Counted from the stretch's first letter, positions 25,161-38,021 are shown. The stretch: 64,000 nt of DNA from Ptychodera flava (GCF_041260155.1 NW_027248377.1:342501-406500); one strand, 5' to 3'. The notes: a model not told the origin generated them from the letters alone. Translations and numbers: made by a program.

Positions 25161-26500
25161 AGGGGTTTATGCAGTCGCGAACTGATCATGGTCTTTAGGA
25201 TGGATAAATGCAGGGTCGGTTTACACATTTGCGCTGCAGAGATATCGAAAATGTACAGATACTTTCCCGAAATTTTGACTTATTTTATAACATGAGTAGA
25301 ACAAAACCAAAAATATTGACGTTACTCTTCGGATGTTTGACTCGGAAGTTTGCCAAAGTTAGATTACATGTATACTTACAGAAAATGGTCGCCGCAGTCT
25401 TCTGTTTAAATAATATATATGTTCTTCAACACCACGTTTCTTATGATCGGTGATGTCAGGCACCGATTTCAAACCGTTATTATTTTTTCTTGTCGAATTG
25501 AGAGAGTTTTTAGTAGTTCTGTAGACAAAACGATCAGAAACAGCAGAGTATCTTGGCAATGGCACGACATCTACGCTATCGTTTAGCTACAATAATTGTA
25601 CAGTTGCAGCCAGAGCCCCGGGTAAGCCAAATTCGGAATGTAATAACGCCAGTTACACCGGCGTCGTGTATTGACTGTACCTTTGTCATTTCTGTTGAAG
25701 TACACCTATTGTTGCTACAAGCATTGTGGGCTTCATGAAACGTTGTTTCTCTGTACATGTATACTGGTCTTGCCGTTATATTCAGTGTCGTATAATCTGT
25801 TGTTTGCATGTCAACACATTGGCCTGTGTACAACCTCCTGTGCACACTAATCGTGACCGTAATTTACAAAGACATAAACATTCGATCCCGTCCGTGAATG
25901 TCAAAGGTGAACGGGATTAACTTGATCCCGGGTATCAAGTCCCTGGCCTTTAATGGAGATGCAAAATTCACAAATTTTGACTGCTGCTGAAGCCATATCC
26001 TTTCACGATACCGCCAAGTGAGTGTAATCCGTCCCATACAAACATAACATGGTCTCGTACCTCCGAGACTCCATTCTGAAAACATGTCAAAAATCTTACT
26101 GGCGAAAGATATATTTTCACACCTTATTGAAAGAAAATTTCTTTACTGCAAGCTCCTGTTTGAGAAGTAACTTATGGTACTGTCCGCTAACTACCTCCAT
26201 GTGTCCACGTACGTATGTGCGTAGTCCCAAAACAACTACAATTAAGCTTAACTTGTTGCCAATTCACGTCATTTTTCGAGCTGCATTTTTTAGGGCACGA
26301 ATATTAATATCTAGTCTACACTGCTAAAGCGTCCTGCTACGATGTTGTGACACTCGGAGGAAGTGTTTTGGCGCAGAGTAAGGGCGCAGTTTGGGCGGCG
26401 CAATATACCGGCGCAAAATGGGGGTGCAGTTTGAAATGCGCCGGCGCACATTGCCGGCGCACTTTGGTGATTTCAGACCGCTTACATACCTGGGAATGCC

Positions 26501-27110
26501 TGTGGATCATACCTGGGGACCCTGTGGATGGACATCAAATACAGGAAAGAAAACGGCCGTCACACAGCCATTTATGATCGAATCATTACAAAAATTAGCG
26601 TGCATATATATGTGATAAGGATTAATATAGGTACCAACTTTCAATGCAATCGCGCCCGGCATCGCTGAGAAATTTACGTGAACGAACGCACAGTCGTAAA
26701 ATATAGGAAATAAAATGGCCGCCATGCAGCCATTTTAGACCAGATCAAAACAAAATTGATGTGCACATGTATAACATATAGCGTAATCTATGTACCAAGT
26801 TTGAATGGAATTGCTCTTAGCATCACTGAAAAATTTGCATGAACATACGCATCAACATCAAATACAGGAAACAAAATGGCTGCCAGACGGCGAAATTGAA
26901 TCTGATCGTAAAACAAATCAACGTGCATATGTATGGCATAGGTGATAATCCTTGTACCAAGTTTGAATGAAATCGCTCCTGGCATCTCTGAGATATCTGC
27001 GTGAACGGACGGACGGACGGACGCACGCACGGACGCACGCACGCACACACGCACGCACGGACATGACCAAACCTATAAGTCCCCCCGGACGGTGTCTGTG
27101 GGGACTAAAA
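26501..27110 (+). mobile_element. GTCCCC-family element, copy B4 (right part)
   Basis: About three to four units of about 160 bp (AAATACAGGAAA...AAAATGGC, restarts near 26540, 26700, 26860). They are followed by a (GGAC)/(CGCA) microsatellite (about 27006-27060) and the hairpin end AAGTCCCCCCGGACGGTGTC...GGGGACTAA (to about 27108). The left end is missing, apparently cut at the junction with the 4.8-kb TIR element. Confidence 0.8.
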
Positions 27111-30100
27111 ATGACTTTGAATGCCTTTTTCCACAATAGATCCAACTTTTTACACTGTTTTATCTGCAAGCAAGGCCCATATAAACAATTTACATGTACG
27201 GTACGTTTGACTTCACAAGATAACACAACATAAGTCTCCAATTTTGCACATTACATTGTTTCCGTGAGTGTTCAAACCATGATCTGGATCATCACTATTA
27301 CTGTCATTTTAGCTAATTAATGATCTATTTTGGGCTGATGCAGAAAGAAAGAAGTCAAATTTGTCCCAAAGAATGCTTAAGAGTTATTGATACTGTGCTG
27401 CTTTGTGTGAAATCTTTTGTGTCATGATATCAGTATATGTCTCATCCAAATTAAGTTAGCTTCTAAGGAAACATGCCACTCCATTGAAGAGTGGTATACC
27501 TCTCACTGAAGAAAATTGTAGATATTACTTGTATCAGTATAGGGCTGTATACTCAATGTAATGTAAAAAATTTAGTAACTGTTTCAAACAATTCAGGTGT
27601 AAAGTTAGAGGGATAATGTTTTAGATCTTCTTTATTTTAAGTTTAAAATGCTGCTTCAAAAAAATCCTAATATTTAACCAGATTGATCTGCCATAATATT
27701 TTTGTAAAATAAGTAAGCAGAAGCTGAGGAAATATCAACAACAAGAGTTGAAGTAGGTGATTATACTGTTACAAGATTACTATTTTGAGACAAGAAGTTG
27801 AAGTAATTTGTATGTTAAATACATTGCCCTCGCTATGTAGCATAGCAGAATGTAAATTTTCCTATTTCCTGTGCATTCATTTCTATTATTCTATTTTTAG
27901 GGACAATAAATATATCATGACAGTTTTGTTACCCTGTGGAAGTGTAACATTATAAGTGACACTGATGATTTTATCATGTAAGCATTTAATCTATCAAACT
28001 GGATGGAGTTGACTTTTGTAGACTCCCAACTGTGGTGCATCAGAATAAATGTGAGTAGCAGCTTTTACTGTGAGTCACACCCAGATGGGGTGTACCTTTG
28101 AAATTATTTCAGTCACTGAGACTAAGAATTCATGAAGCTGCATAGGACAATCAAAAGTCACATCACACATGTGGATGAATTTAGTTAAGTCAAGAATTTT
28201 AATCAGAAAAGAAGGGCACTGCAGGCTGCTATGATAGAAATGATGGAAAATTACAACATCCTAATACATTTAATGGATATGTAAAATGTATAAGACTTGA
28301 TCCGCAGAAATTTAATTTGATGATTACATTAAAGGAAAAATTGTATCTCTATGAATATTTGAAAGATCACCAAGAGAGATTAAGAATGTAATGCAATGAT
28401 GACCACAATGTACTTAGTGGCAAAGTTTAGGACACTGTGATGGGCTAAACTGAGCTAGCACTGGTGACTACCCAAAGTCTAGTGTTTGATAAGCAGAACA
28501 TGCTGGTGTCTTTTTTTTGAATCTGTATATTCTGACAATTTCCATCGACAATTTCCGTTGACCATATCAGTGTATGAATTAGGTTATTGATATCTGTTAC
28601 TGATAAACTGTTGCAATATATGCAACACCTTGAATGTAATTATTAAGGCCTTGCAATATCTACACCGATCCTATCAAGAGTAATACACATGTTTCATTGG
28701 TGTCACAGCTTGAGCTACATGCAGTTCAAATTATTCTTAGCTGTGTTGTTATAGAAGTCACTATTTTATGGAGTTATATCATCATCAAGTGTAAAAGTGT
28801 TAGGTCAAGTTCATTATCAGGTGCCAGCTGTAGCCGTCCTGGTCACAGTCACCTTGTCAAAGAGATTTCATACCTTGAATGTATTTGTAAATTTACATTG
28901 CTGGTATTCATTTGGAAAAATATCTTTCAAACAAATTAATTAGAAAGTATTCAAAAAATGTTTGTTACATTGAAAAAACATGAAAAACTTACAGTATTTC
29001 TGACTTTAAGGATTTTAATTTTGCCCGCCACAAAGCCTTACATAATTCCATCTTTTTCTATCCGATTTAAACTTGCATCATTCAGTATCTACTCAGTCAG
29101 CAATGAATCTGTGATCAAAACCTTTCAGCTACATCTTCAACTCCTCAAATATCAATTTAAATTGTTGCAATTTTGATGGCAACCTCTTGACACAGCTGAA
29201 GTTCAATGAAGCTGTGACACATACTGGCAAATATACTCTGGTACAAATTGCAGACAAATGTAGCCAAAGCTATATCAATGCTATTGAAAACTTGACATTG
29301 GGTTATGATTCAAACATACTTCTATTTTCAAAAATGCATATCCATTCATTCAGGCTTCATCCTCTGTACCCACATTGTGGTACTTGTATGTCTTTTATGA
29401 GTACATCTTGAGTGTTCACATAAAGAAGCTCTTGACAATTTATTATTATGGCAATATTATTAAAAGGTTGCTTCCTTTATAAAGTGATATTAGGTTTTCA
29501 GGAAATCTATTCAGTAGCACAATGAATTGTCCCTTGAATGTGTGTATTTTATTTCAGTGCCACCATGTGTTGAGGAAGATATTTTGTTTCAGATCATGAG
29601 TTGTAAAGATTGAGGAGAGAGTGTAAGGAAAAAGAAAAGTCTAAAGTACTTTCTGTAGTTGAGGGCGCTAGTTCTAGATGATTCAAACACTAATATAGAC
29701 CATGTTGTTTTAAAGTATAGTGCAAGGTGTTATTGGTTACTTTAAATATCAAAGAGATCAAAACGCCATAGTCAATAGTTTGCTACAAGATAATGCTTCT
29801 CACCATTTTACAGATTCAAACCTTGTTATCATCACTGGGTGGTAATTTGATGAAATAATTTAAAGCTGTTGTACTGGTTATAATGTGATTGTGAATGGTT
29901 GATATGACTTTAAATTACATAAAAACATTCCACCTACCTGTTTAGTTTTCTGGATCAGCAGGATTTTCATGCATGTTACTTTCAAATGTATGAATGTGAG
30001 AAAGCTAATATGGTATGTGGATGTCAGCTTATAGGCAACTATAAGAACCCTCGGGACTATTTGTTGTGACATAAACTTGATCAGTGGATAAAAAGTTGGA

Positions 30101-32167
30101 AATAAAGATTTAAGAAAAAATGGTATACTTCTTTTTATCTCAAGAAATAAATTTAAATGTACACATACTGGACTGCCATGATCCTACTGTATTGACAATT
30201 AAAATGATGTAAAGTGCTCTCAGTATTTACAATGTGTCACTTTTTAACATTCTTGAAAATCTCCTCCATCTATTAATTCATGGTTACATTCCTGATGTGT
30301 GTTTACATTTAACGACATCTATTCAAAACATTAGGAATATATTGGACTTAAGAAAAAAGTGATTGACATGCTGACCAAGCATATGATTTACACTTATAAT
30401 CATACTTGTATAAATTCAAAAGCTATCAAAACCAGGTTTCAGCAAGTGTGAATGATTGCTGATCTATTGTCAAAAAGAGGGCAGTTTGAGGTCAGAATAA
30501 AGCTGTAGGCTTTTAATCGAAGTTCCTCTTCTACTTTCCTTCTTACTCATTAACCAGAGATTTTAAAAGTGGGGCGCCACTAGAGTCACTTAATGTTAAT
30601 TTTCTTAGTATTCAGCCAGTGTGGACAAAATTATTTGATATGCAAGTCATCTGTCTGGCCAAAATATTCATGACAGACTTAGATTTGAAATCTTCCAAAA
30701 GTGCAATAATGCATTTACTCAGGAGATAACTTGACATGATTACTCATCATAGGAGTCTTGCATTGAACAATAACCAAGTACTGTGTCAATAGCGATCAAA
30801 ACAGTTTGTCAGATTCATTCAGATGTTGGATGATACCAGTACTGAGAACTCCTTCAGAGTTTACTCTACCAATGTATGGCAGTGGTCAATATTCTCTATA
30901 ACCCCAGGGTAGACCTTTTGTTGATGGATATGAGTTTATGGTCTTAATACAGTGTAGAAATAAGGTGTAGAAATCTTCATTTATCAAGATTCCATGGCAA
31001 TGATCATTTGAGGTTGTGTATTTTTACAGTGGTTTTGATTTCACAGAGAGAAAGTTAATATATGAACATTATATTGTATTTATTGTATATAATGATGCAC
31101 TTGGTGTATCACAACAACTTTTATTGCAGATGGTATGATCGAAATAGGTACAACGTACACAAAGCTCTTTTTCTGTTGAATTGGTTATCAACACAGACAT
31201 GTTATATATACAGTAAAATTATGATCAATTAGACAGTTCTTGCTGAAGCTTTGCTACATAGGCTTATTGCAATAGTATGATATCTTACTTGTCTTTCTGT
31301 TAGATTTCAAAATTTATGCTGTACCATAATTATTTGTAATAAATATAACCATTGACAATTAGGAATGTGGTGTGATGTTAGGCCATCAAAAACAATTACA
31401 GAATCAGAGAGAGTGAAGGAAATTACTGTAATCATGAAAGATAATGGGAATATTTTGTGCACAGTTCAAGTTTTTAGTACTTTATTATTTTGGTTAATTA
31501 TTCAGTTATTCACCAATTAAAAAGAATAACATTGTGTTTTTATATTATTTTCACAAGTTTTTCTTACAAGACCATGTACATGTATTTTCTTGCCTGAAGG
31601 ATGTTACAATACAAATAATCACAACGTCACCAATAACAGTTAATTTTGTACATTGTGTGTCATTGGAGACAAATGCATCAGTCTCTAATGTAGTTTTCAA
31701 CAATATACTGAACATAACATTCATGCAGGCTGTATTGACAATTTGACTACGATACATGGCAACATAATTTGCTTTTGAGAAGAAGAAACTGCATTAAAAA
31801 TACACTCAGCCAATCTGGTAAAATTCTGGGGAAAAAACAGCCAAAGTTAGAGCATGTGCAACTTTAATGTACACAAATTCAGTCTGACAATTTTAGAAAC
31901 AAAAGTGAGGATTCATTTAAAGGGAAACCTAAGTCAAGAATTGCTGCATAATCTTGATATCAAGAACAGTACAAATTGCAGCGTAATACCATCCCAGCCA
32001 CTGTACCTAAGAGATGCTAGGATCTTAATTTTTCTGTTGTCATTAAAGGAGGATGGAAAAGTGAGTTCAGTGGTCTGTTGATGCCATTCACTGTATATTT
32101 TGTCTAATCAGTCAACTCAACAATTAACAATTCTTTTAACAATTTATCATTTCATTTTGTCTTTCAG
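27111..32167. other. AT-rich DNA, probably intergenic or intron; no exon supported
   Basis: No exon, RNA gene or mobile element could be supported. From about 31930 the sequence is related to 38940-39120 and forms the upstream part of the first microexon unit. Several short frames (for example 29160-29420, 31534-31746) lack splice or domain support. Confidence 0.5.
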
Positions 32168-32188
32168 AGTGGGGCAAGGCAATTGATG
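32168..32188 (+). CDS. 21-nt microexon 1 of an unrecognised host gene
   Basis: Acceptor TTTTGTCTTTCAG and donor GTAAGC bound exactly 21 bases. In the only frame open in all members of the series (two bases complete a codon, one is left over) it encodes W-G-K-A-I-D, with split codons that make Glu at the joins. It shares about 30 bases of upstream intron and about 100 bases of downstream intron with microexons 2 to 4. The gene is not recognised; the residues resemble a charged linker. Coding status is inferred from splice signals and phase only. Confidence 0.6.
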
Positions 32189-33157
32189 GTAAGCCAAATA
32201 CTGTGCACATTTTCATCATGTTTATTCCATCCCCGCACTTGTCACATACCGGTAGTGGTGTGGATGTAAAGTCAGTCTGACACTCTGAAATCAAACCAAT
32301 CAATGATTATTGTATATAATTATAATATGGAAAAATACGATAAATTTGGAAGAAATCAATATGGATTGCTGCGTAGAATAGTCAGGATGTATAAATTATG
32401 ACTGAAGAAGTATGACCTCATCCATGGACGTCTTTTTTTATGTCCATGCCTCATCACAGTCCCGTGGTTTGTACCTCTATTTGTTGTGTTGTCAACAGAG
32501 ATGTTAAAAGCAGTAGTTAAAATGGTCTGTTTATGTTTTTCATGATTCACTCTGTCCCATTAATAGACTTCAAAGTCAGACTTCAGCATTGTGAGTGGCA
32601 GTAAATGATATAACTTTGGAAATAGCTTGCAGTGGGCTTATCTTACATTAAACATGGATTAGGAACTTCATTGGTAACAGTGTCATTGTCATAGTTTGTA
32701 TCAGAAGAGGCATCATCGTTGGAATTATAAATTTATCTTTGAAAATACAAATGAAATGTTTTTCTGCAAGTTTTTCAAAGTACTTTCAATTCATGTTGTT
32801 TTACAATGGGAATATCATGCAGTTGATGAAATGGTGATGCATTAATTCTGCAAGCGTGTTAATTGTGTCAGTATGGATATATTGTAATTTCTTAGAAGTG
32901 TGGACATTGGTCTGAATGACATGTATTCCTATGGACGTCTGACACTTTCAAGATATTATTCAGAGCATTGATGCATGCCATTGACAGAAATTTCATAGGG
33001 GTGGATTTGCTGTGTGGTTTATATTTCATATAAAGGAGAGATCTTTGAATGACAACAATCTGAACTTTACAAAAACTTATTTTAAAATTGATATGTTTCA
33101 TAATTGTTACCACCATGCTTTCAGTTTTGTTTGTTGTGATATCAGAAGGGAGGTATG
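32189..33157. other. Intron of the microexon gene
   Basis: The first 100 bases resemble the introns following microexons 2 and 3 (TTCCATCC...CAC, then CAGTCTGACACT). The rest holds nothing recognisable. Confidence 0.45.
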
Positions 33158-34441
33158 TAATTGTCTCACAACTGACATTGTACGAACAGAAGTACGGCCT
33201 CGTACTTTCACAGAACGAGTGACGTAATGTACCCATACTTTCAAAATACGAGTGACGTACAATGCTGGTTTATCATACACAGCAAGATTTTGACGTAAGG
33301 CCGTAAAATTCATTAGTGAAGCTGCGGTTTGTATTAGGAACTATTTTTAGACCCTCTCCAATCTTGAACTCCAAAATCTATTTGTCTGGACTCAACTACG
33401 TCACGTTGAAAATTACCAGCAAGGAGACTATTATTATGCAAATGACCACAGCTGCATTTCTCCGCAGTAGTGAGACTAAGTTATACATTTTTTCAGCTTT
33501 TCTCCTCTTTCTTTCGAATAAAGATGATAAACCCTTGCACTTCCAAGCCTTAAATAATTGTACACGCCGCTGTCCCACACAAGCGCGGTGCTGTCGACTC
33601 CAAGCTATGTTTCACACGCTGCATGCCTGCCAGCTAATTTATGCATACGTTTGCAATAACCTCAGGAACAGCTGTGCGGGCCTGCTCATGTTCCGTCGAT
33701 CGATATTTTTAGAAATCTGGAGACATGGCACATCACATTTTTATTTTAATAGTTTACAAAATATGTAAGAAGCATTGATTTTGTCGAAAATTCTGAAAAA
33801 AATATAGGAAGATTTTATCGCGAACACATTTTCACTTGGGGTCGACATGGGGTCGCAGCCATGTTGCCTCAAAACTTATTTCTGTCTGCACTCAAAACTC
33901 AAAACTTTCGAATATGAACCTGTAAAATCGGTCATTTTGTCAAACTTCGGCGAAATTTAACTCTATAGACAAGATTTCATCTAGGTAAGGTAAATTTACT
34001 GAAATTTGATCGACAAATAATCCTGAATTTGAACCTGACAGCTCGCCTTCTCCGGGAAGTCAAGCATCAAGCTGTCCATACACAGCTGCCCATATTGCTT
34101 GGTTTATGAGATTGTTTTCAAGCGACGGCGGTAGACCGTACGGGGCTCTGGATATGAACCTACCGCCGGTGTAGCTGTAATAACTGTTGCGTTGTTTTTT
34201 CTTGAAGTTTTTTTTACATTAAACCTGCCATATTCCTTCAAATTACAACGAGATTTTTTTCGATCACACAGCCATGTATTGCAATATGTCACTCGCAAAA
34301 GTATGCTGAACACAGACAGGCTATAGAGAAATACTGACATTACGTCACTTGTACGGTGAAATTGCGGCACATTACGTCACTCGTAATTTGCTCGTACGAG
34401 CTCGTACGTCTGCTCGTAGTTCGTCCGTTTTGAGACGATTA
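33158..34441. mobile_element. 1.28-kb TIR element with repeated TGACGTAA motifs
   Basis: The inverted ends pair from TAATTGTCTCACAAC (33158) with the complement of GAGACGATTA (to 34441) over about 100 bases. Each arm contains ACGAGTGACGTAATG twice or nearly so. No transposase is seen; a 150-codon frame at 33316-33768 has no recognisable domain. It interrupts the intron between microexons 1 and 2. A clear target duplication was not found. Confidence 0.65.
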
Positions 34442-34813
34442 GATAAATGCAGAAGGGTTAAATTGTAATCATACAAGTCGTTGAAACCATGGTACCGGTA
34501 TATTAGTGTTGCTTGATCTACCGGTATATGACTTGTGCTTCCATGGATATCTGCATACTCACATTGAAATCTGTATTTCCAGTATTACAACTTTAGTATA
34601 CCTGGAAGTAGTCTTTTAAACAGTTGTACAATCAACGCTGTGTCAATTATGTCAATTACAATTGGAGAAAATAAAATGGTTACTTGATAAAGTGTCCTGC
34701 CAATTACAAAAATGATCGAAACACCGGTTGTTGTACCCGTAAAGTTTGCTTTAATTCATTCAATATTTGTTACCATGGTTTTTAAAAAATTATTATTTCA
34801 TTTTGTCTTTCAG

Positions 34814-34834
34814 AGTTGGAAATAGCAAAATACG
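34814..34834 (+). CDS. 21-nt microexon 2 of an unrecognised host gene
   Basis: Bounded by TTTTGTCTTTCAG and GTAAGG, 21 bases. Encodes L-E-I-A-K-Y plus split Glu codons in the shared frame; the first frame contains a stop, which supports the chosen phase. About 200 bases upstream and 130 bases downstream are close to those of microexon 3, showing tandem duplication of the whole exon-intron unit (spacing to the next exon 1088 bases). Confidence 0.65.
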
Positions 34835-35901
34835 GTAAGGAAGAACTGCCTCAGCCTATCATTTTCTAACATACTCATTCCATCCACACATTTCTCACAC
34901 TGCAGTATTGATACATATTCAGTCTGACACTTTCAAGATATACATGTATTGCAGGATCACTACAGACATGGAAAAGAATTGAATCTCTGTGAGATTAATT
35001 AGGGCCATCATTTTGCAAGCACAATTAAGTTCTGTATAGTCATTGTGGAAAAGTGTCAGGACCTTGCATCTATTATATTCTACTTCTCCTTTTTGTGTCA
35101 GGTCCTTGTGCTATGATATAGTGTTTACAGTACTCTCTCTCTCTCAGGCCTGCTTGTTCTGATTTTGAAAATGTTGTCTAGGTTGCGTTAATAATCTGTT
35201 GCATTCACTCTACCAAGTTTATTGAGGTTATATAAAAAAAGAAATTTGAGAGTCAAAGACTTAACTAGTCATGATGCTTATTGAGGATTTAATGTAGAAA
35301 AGGAAGAGTAACTTATAAATATCAAGTTCATTATGTTTTGAAGTTTCTTAATTTTTCTTGAAGCTGTTTTATTTCTGCACTCTCAGTATTGACATAGTTA
35401 TACTGGTACAAGAGATTTAAGACTTGACAAGAGAGATTACTTGAATATGTAGCTCCATGCTTTGCAAAAGAAAATGTTTGTCTGTGGCTACTCTGTCACC
35501 CATCTTGTGGTCTGTACATCATGTAATGTTCAACTTTGTTTACTCTTGAAATTGATTTGACTCATTAAAAGAAATTACAGTCCTGTCACAAAGAATCATT
35601 AAAATTTGATGGAATTTTCTAGTACTGACCACTTGCAATGGTTCTTCAGCAGTCCATGGACATATTGGAGTGGTATGAGGTCATTGTCTGAGTCTTTTAA
35701 ACTGTTGTAGAATCAACGCTGTGTACATTATGTGAATAAAAACAATCAGAGTAAAGGAAATTACTTGATAAAGTGTCTTGCCAATTACAAATATGATGGA
35801 AACACCATTTGTTATACCAGTATGCAGCTAAGTTTGGTTTATTTCATTCAATATTTTTTACCATTGTTTTTAACAAATTATCATTTCACTTTGTCTTTCA
35901 G

Positions 35902-35922
35902 AGTGGAGAAAGGCATCTCGAG
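35902..35922 (+). CDS. 21-nt microexon 3 of an unrecognised host gene
   Basis: Bounded by CACTTTGTCTTTCAG and GTAAGA, 21 bases, encoding W-R-K-A-S-R plus split Glu codons. The flanking introns align with those of microexon 2 (AACTGTCTCAGCCTATCATTT after the donor). The residues resemble microexon 1 (W-x-K-A). A 152-bp insertion follows in its downstream intron. Confidence 0.65.
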
Positions 35923-35985
35923 GTAAGACAGAACTGTCTCAGCCTATCATTTACTAGCATGCTCATTCCATCCACACACTTCTCA

Positions 35986-36147
35986 CACTGATCAACCCAG
36001 CTTCTTGGAAGCTGTTATCTAATTGAATGGCTGAATCTGACCGTTATAATTGAATAATACAAATAGGCTCCCTAAGTTGCTGTGAATAGTGACAATCGAC
36101 CAATCAGATAGAATCTTCTGAGGACGCGCTGCACATCAGCAGCACTG
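35986..36147. mobile_element. 152-bp insertion with 5-bp CACTG duplication
   Basis: Compared with the paralogous intron after microexon 2 (ACACTGCAGTATTGATAC), this copy has 152 extra bases (35991-36142) flanked by CACTG at 35986-35990 and 36143-36147. The paralogue serves as the empty site. There are no clear inverted ends, so the element type is unknown. Confidence 0.7.
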
Positions 36148-36660
36148 CAGTGTTGATACAAATTCAGTCTGATACTTTCAAGATATATAGCAGGATCATT
36201 GTAATCTGAAGTCCTGTTAACAATGACAGAAAGCTATAATATGAATAATCCATCTGTATACCATATATTTCTTTTGTAAAAGTTGTGTGTTTGTGTCATT
36301 GAAGAACTCATTGAAATGTGGTAGAATTTTCTTCTACTTTCTATATACTAACATGCAGTGGTTCTGCAGTGTCCATAGGCATATTAGAGTGATGGCATGT
36401 CTTTGTCTTAGTATTTGAAAGTAGTCTTGAACTTTTGTGTCAAAATGAATAATTGTTGGTGAATGTCAGCATTGGCATCAAAGAATACATTTTGTTATTG
36501 ATTAACAAATGAAATTACGTGTAAAAAAAAGAGTAAAGGAAATTTCTTGTAGTCTTGCTCATTACTAAAAATGAAAGGATTGCTGTGCAAGTGTGTGGCT
36601 TAAGTTGTTTGATTTGAAGTTTTTTCATCAATTTATTTAACATTTATTTGTCACAATTTT

Positions 36661-37965
36661 TAGCTACTATAGACTATAGTCTATAGAAGCTATTGGGATG
36701 GGTATCCGTCCGGCGTCCGTCGTCAGTCTGTATGTATGTATGTATGTATGTATGTATGTATGTATGTCCGTTTGTGAGGCGTCCGTCCACTCAAATATCT
36801 TGAGAACCGCAGTACTTACTGATTTGATATTTGTTGTGTAGATGAAAAATACGATTTTGAGAAACTGTTTTTTTTAATTTTTTGATATTGTTGAAAATAG
36901 GCAAATTAATGCCAAAAGAGGTGTTTTTGGTAAAAAATCTTCTTCTTCATAACCGCTGGTCAGACAGCTTTGTTATTTGGTATACAGGTCCCTAGGGGTA
37001 ACCCAACTTAGACTTGTTCAAATTGTGATGAAATATGCAAATCTGTATTTTTAAGGAATTTTTTTGTCATTTTGGTCAAAATTGACTGACATTGTATGTA
37101 ATTCTTGTACTGTATAAACCCTATCAATTCACCCAGAAAAAAATAATTAATATGATTTTAAATAATTGAATTAATTAGGAAATCATCAAAGCCAAAATAA
37201 TTTTAGTGTAGAATTATCAGAAAGTTCAACTTTTTTTGACAGTTCATAGTGAAATGCTTACCATCTTGGAGGATTAAAAACATGTAAAGGCAACTTTCCT
37301 GAATCCCAACTTTGACATATTCTGAACCGTCATTTATTGTGCCCTGTATGTTATCTAAAAGAAATTGCTCAAAATAGTCAATAGAGATAGAGATAGAGAT
37401 AGAGATAGAGAAAGTTCTAATTTCCATTTATGGTTGACTTGGTAAGGATAAAATAAAATTACTTTTTGAGGAAAAAAATATAGAGTGGTCAATTAAAAGA
37501 GTGGTCAAAGTGATAGGGTTTTTATGGTAAAGCTGGGCTGTATAAAGATTCCTCATGTGCTATTTATAGCAATTATGCAATCTGTGTAAACAGTGCAATG
37601 AAAGTGTAACATGATTCCTTATAATGCTTTTGATGACCTTGAACTTCTTAAGTTTCAAACCTTTGTCTCTTCAGTGTGCTTTCTCTGAGTATGTACAGTC
37701 TCAACTTATTAAACAGAACTCACAATGTTAATCAAAGATATCCACCTTCTTCATCAATACATGTGTCACAAAAGGTTATTCTCTACATAACTCAACAGAG
37801 CTCTGTCAACTGTTGAGTTGCTTGTTCTTTCAAAACCGCTGGTCAGACAGCTTTAATATTTAGTTTACTTGTCCGTTGGATGACCTTAGTGAGATAATTT
37901 CATACAGTAAGGAAATACTTAATTTTGTATCCATGTCTATAGTAGCTTCAGGGACTTTGGCCCTA
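36661..37965. mobile_element. ~1.3-kb MITE-like element with GCTACTATAGAC ends
   Basis: Begins TAGCTACTATAGACTATAG and ends near GTCTATAGTAGCTTCAGGG, so the end motifs are inverted. The paralogous introns show it is an insertion between TTGTCACAATTTT and TTTTAACAAAATATC. The interior has GTCCGTCCGGCGTCCG, a (TATG)n run at 36725-36768, two ATAACCGCTGGTCAGACAGC-like blocks and a (GAGATA)n run near 37380-37412. No transposase is seen. Confidence 0.65.
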
Positions 37966-38000
37966 TGTTTTAACAAAATATCATTTCATTTTGCCTTCAG

Positions 38001-38021
38001 AGGTACAGAAGTCTGGAAAAG
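38001..38021 (+). CDS. 21-nt microexon 4 of an unrecognised host gene
   Basis: Bounded by CATTTTGCCTTCAG and GTAAGC, 21 bases, encoding V-Q-K-S-G-K plus split Glu codons. It is the most diverged member of the series, but its acceptor side (TATCATTTCATTTTG) and donor side (AAATACTGTTTTACTCATT) still align with the others. Length, phase and splice signals are preserved despite sequence change, which is the best sign of coding use. Confidence 0.6.

Larger units (their letters stand above)
21701..26491. mobile_element. 4.8-kb TIR element with 120-bp GCGC-rich inverted ends; no transposase
   Basis: Inverted arms at 21704-21823 and 26369-26488 are about 120 bp and highly similar. They are built from repeated CTGCGCC/TTGCGCC blocks and start TATGTAAGC. 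Outside them lie TGGAATGCG (21692-21700) and GGGAATGCC (26492-26500), a plausible 9-bp duplication matching at seven positions. The 4.5-kb interior has no transposase-like frame and looks richer in CpG than its surroundings. It holds a (GA)n run (about 25108-25158) and a 27-bp duplication (24437-24490). It may be a non-autonomous Mutator-like element that captured host DNA, or two short inverted MITEs by chance. Confidence 0.6.

Noticed and set aside
29160-29420. Open frame with an Ig-strand-like LKFNEAVTHTGKYTLV
   Set aside because: No paired cysteine framework and no convincing splice sites; probably chance.
29559-29601. Candidate exon after a good TTTTATTTCAG acceptor (open frame starting PPCVEEDILFQ)
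   Set aside because: The only donor in frame (A/GTTGTA) is poor and a stop follows soon; no homologous unit nearby.
32044-32060. Possible extra microexon before GTGAGT in the first unit, with a related site near 39031-39045
   Set aside because: The related copy has a stop in the microexon phase and a weak donor, so coding use is not supported.
36661-37965. Clean terminal inverted repeats with a TA duplication (mariner-type) at this MITE
   Set aside because: The end motifs are offset by about 25 bases and the flanks are too T-rich to fix the duplication, so no superfamily is claimed.
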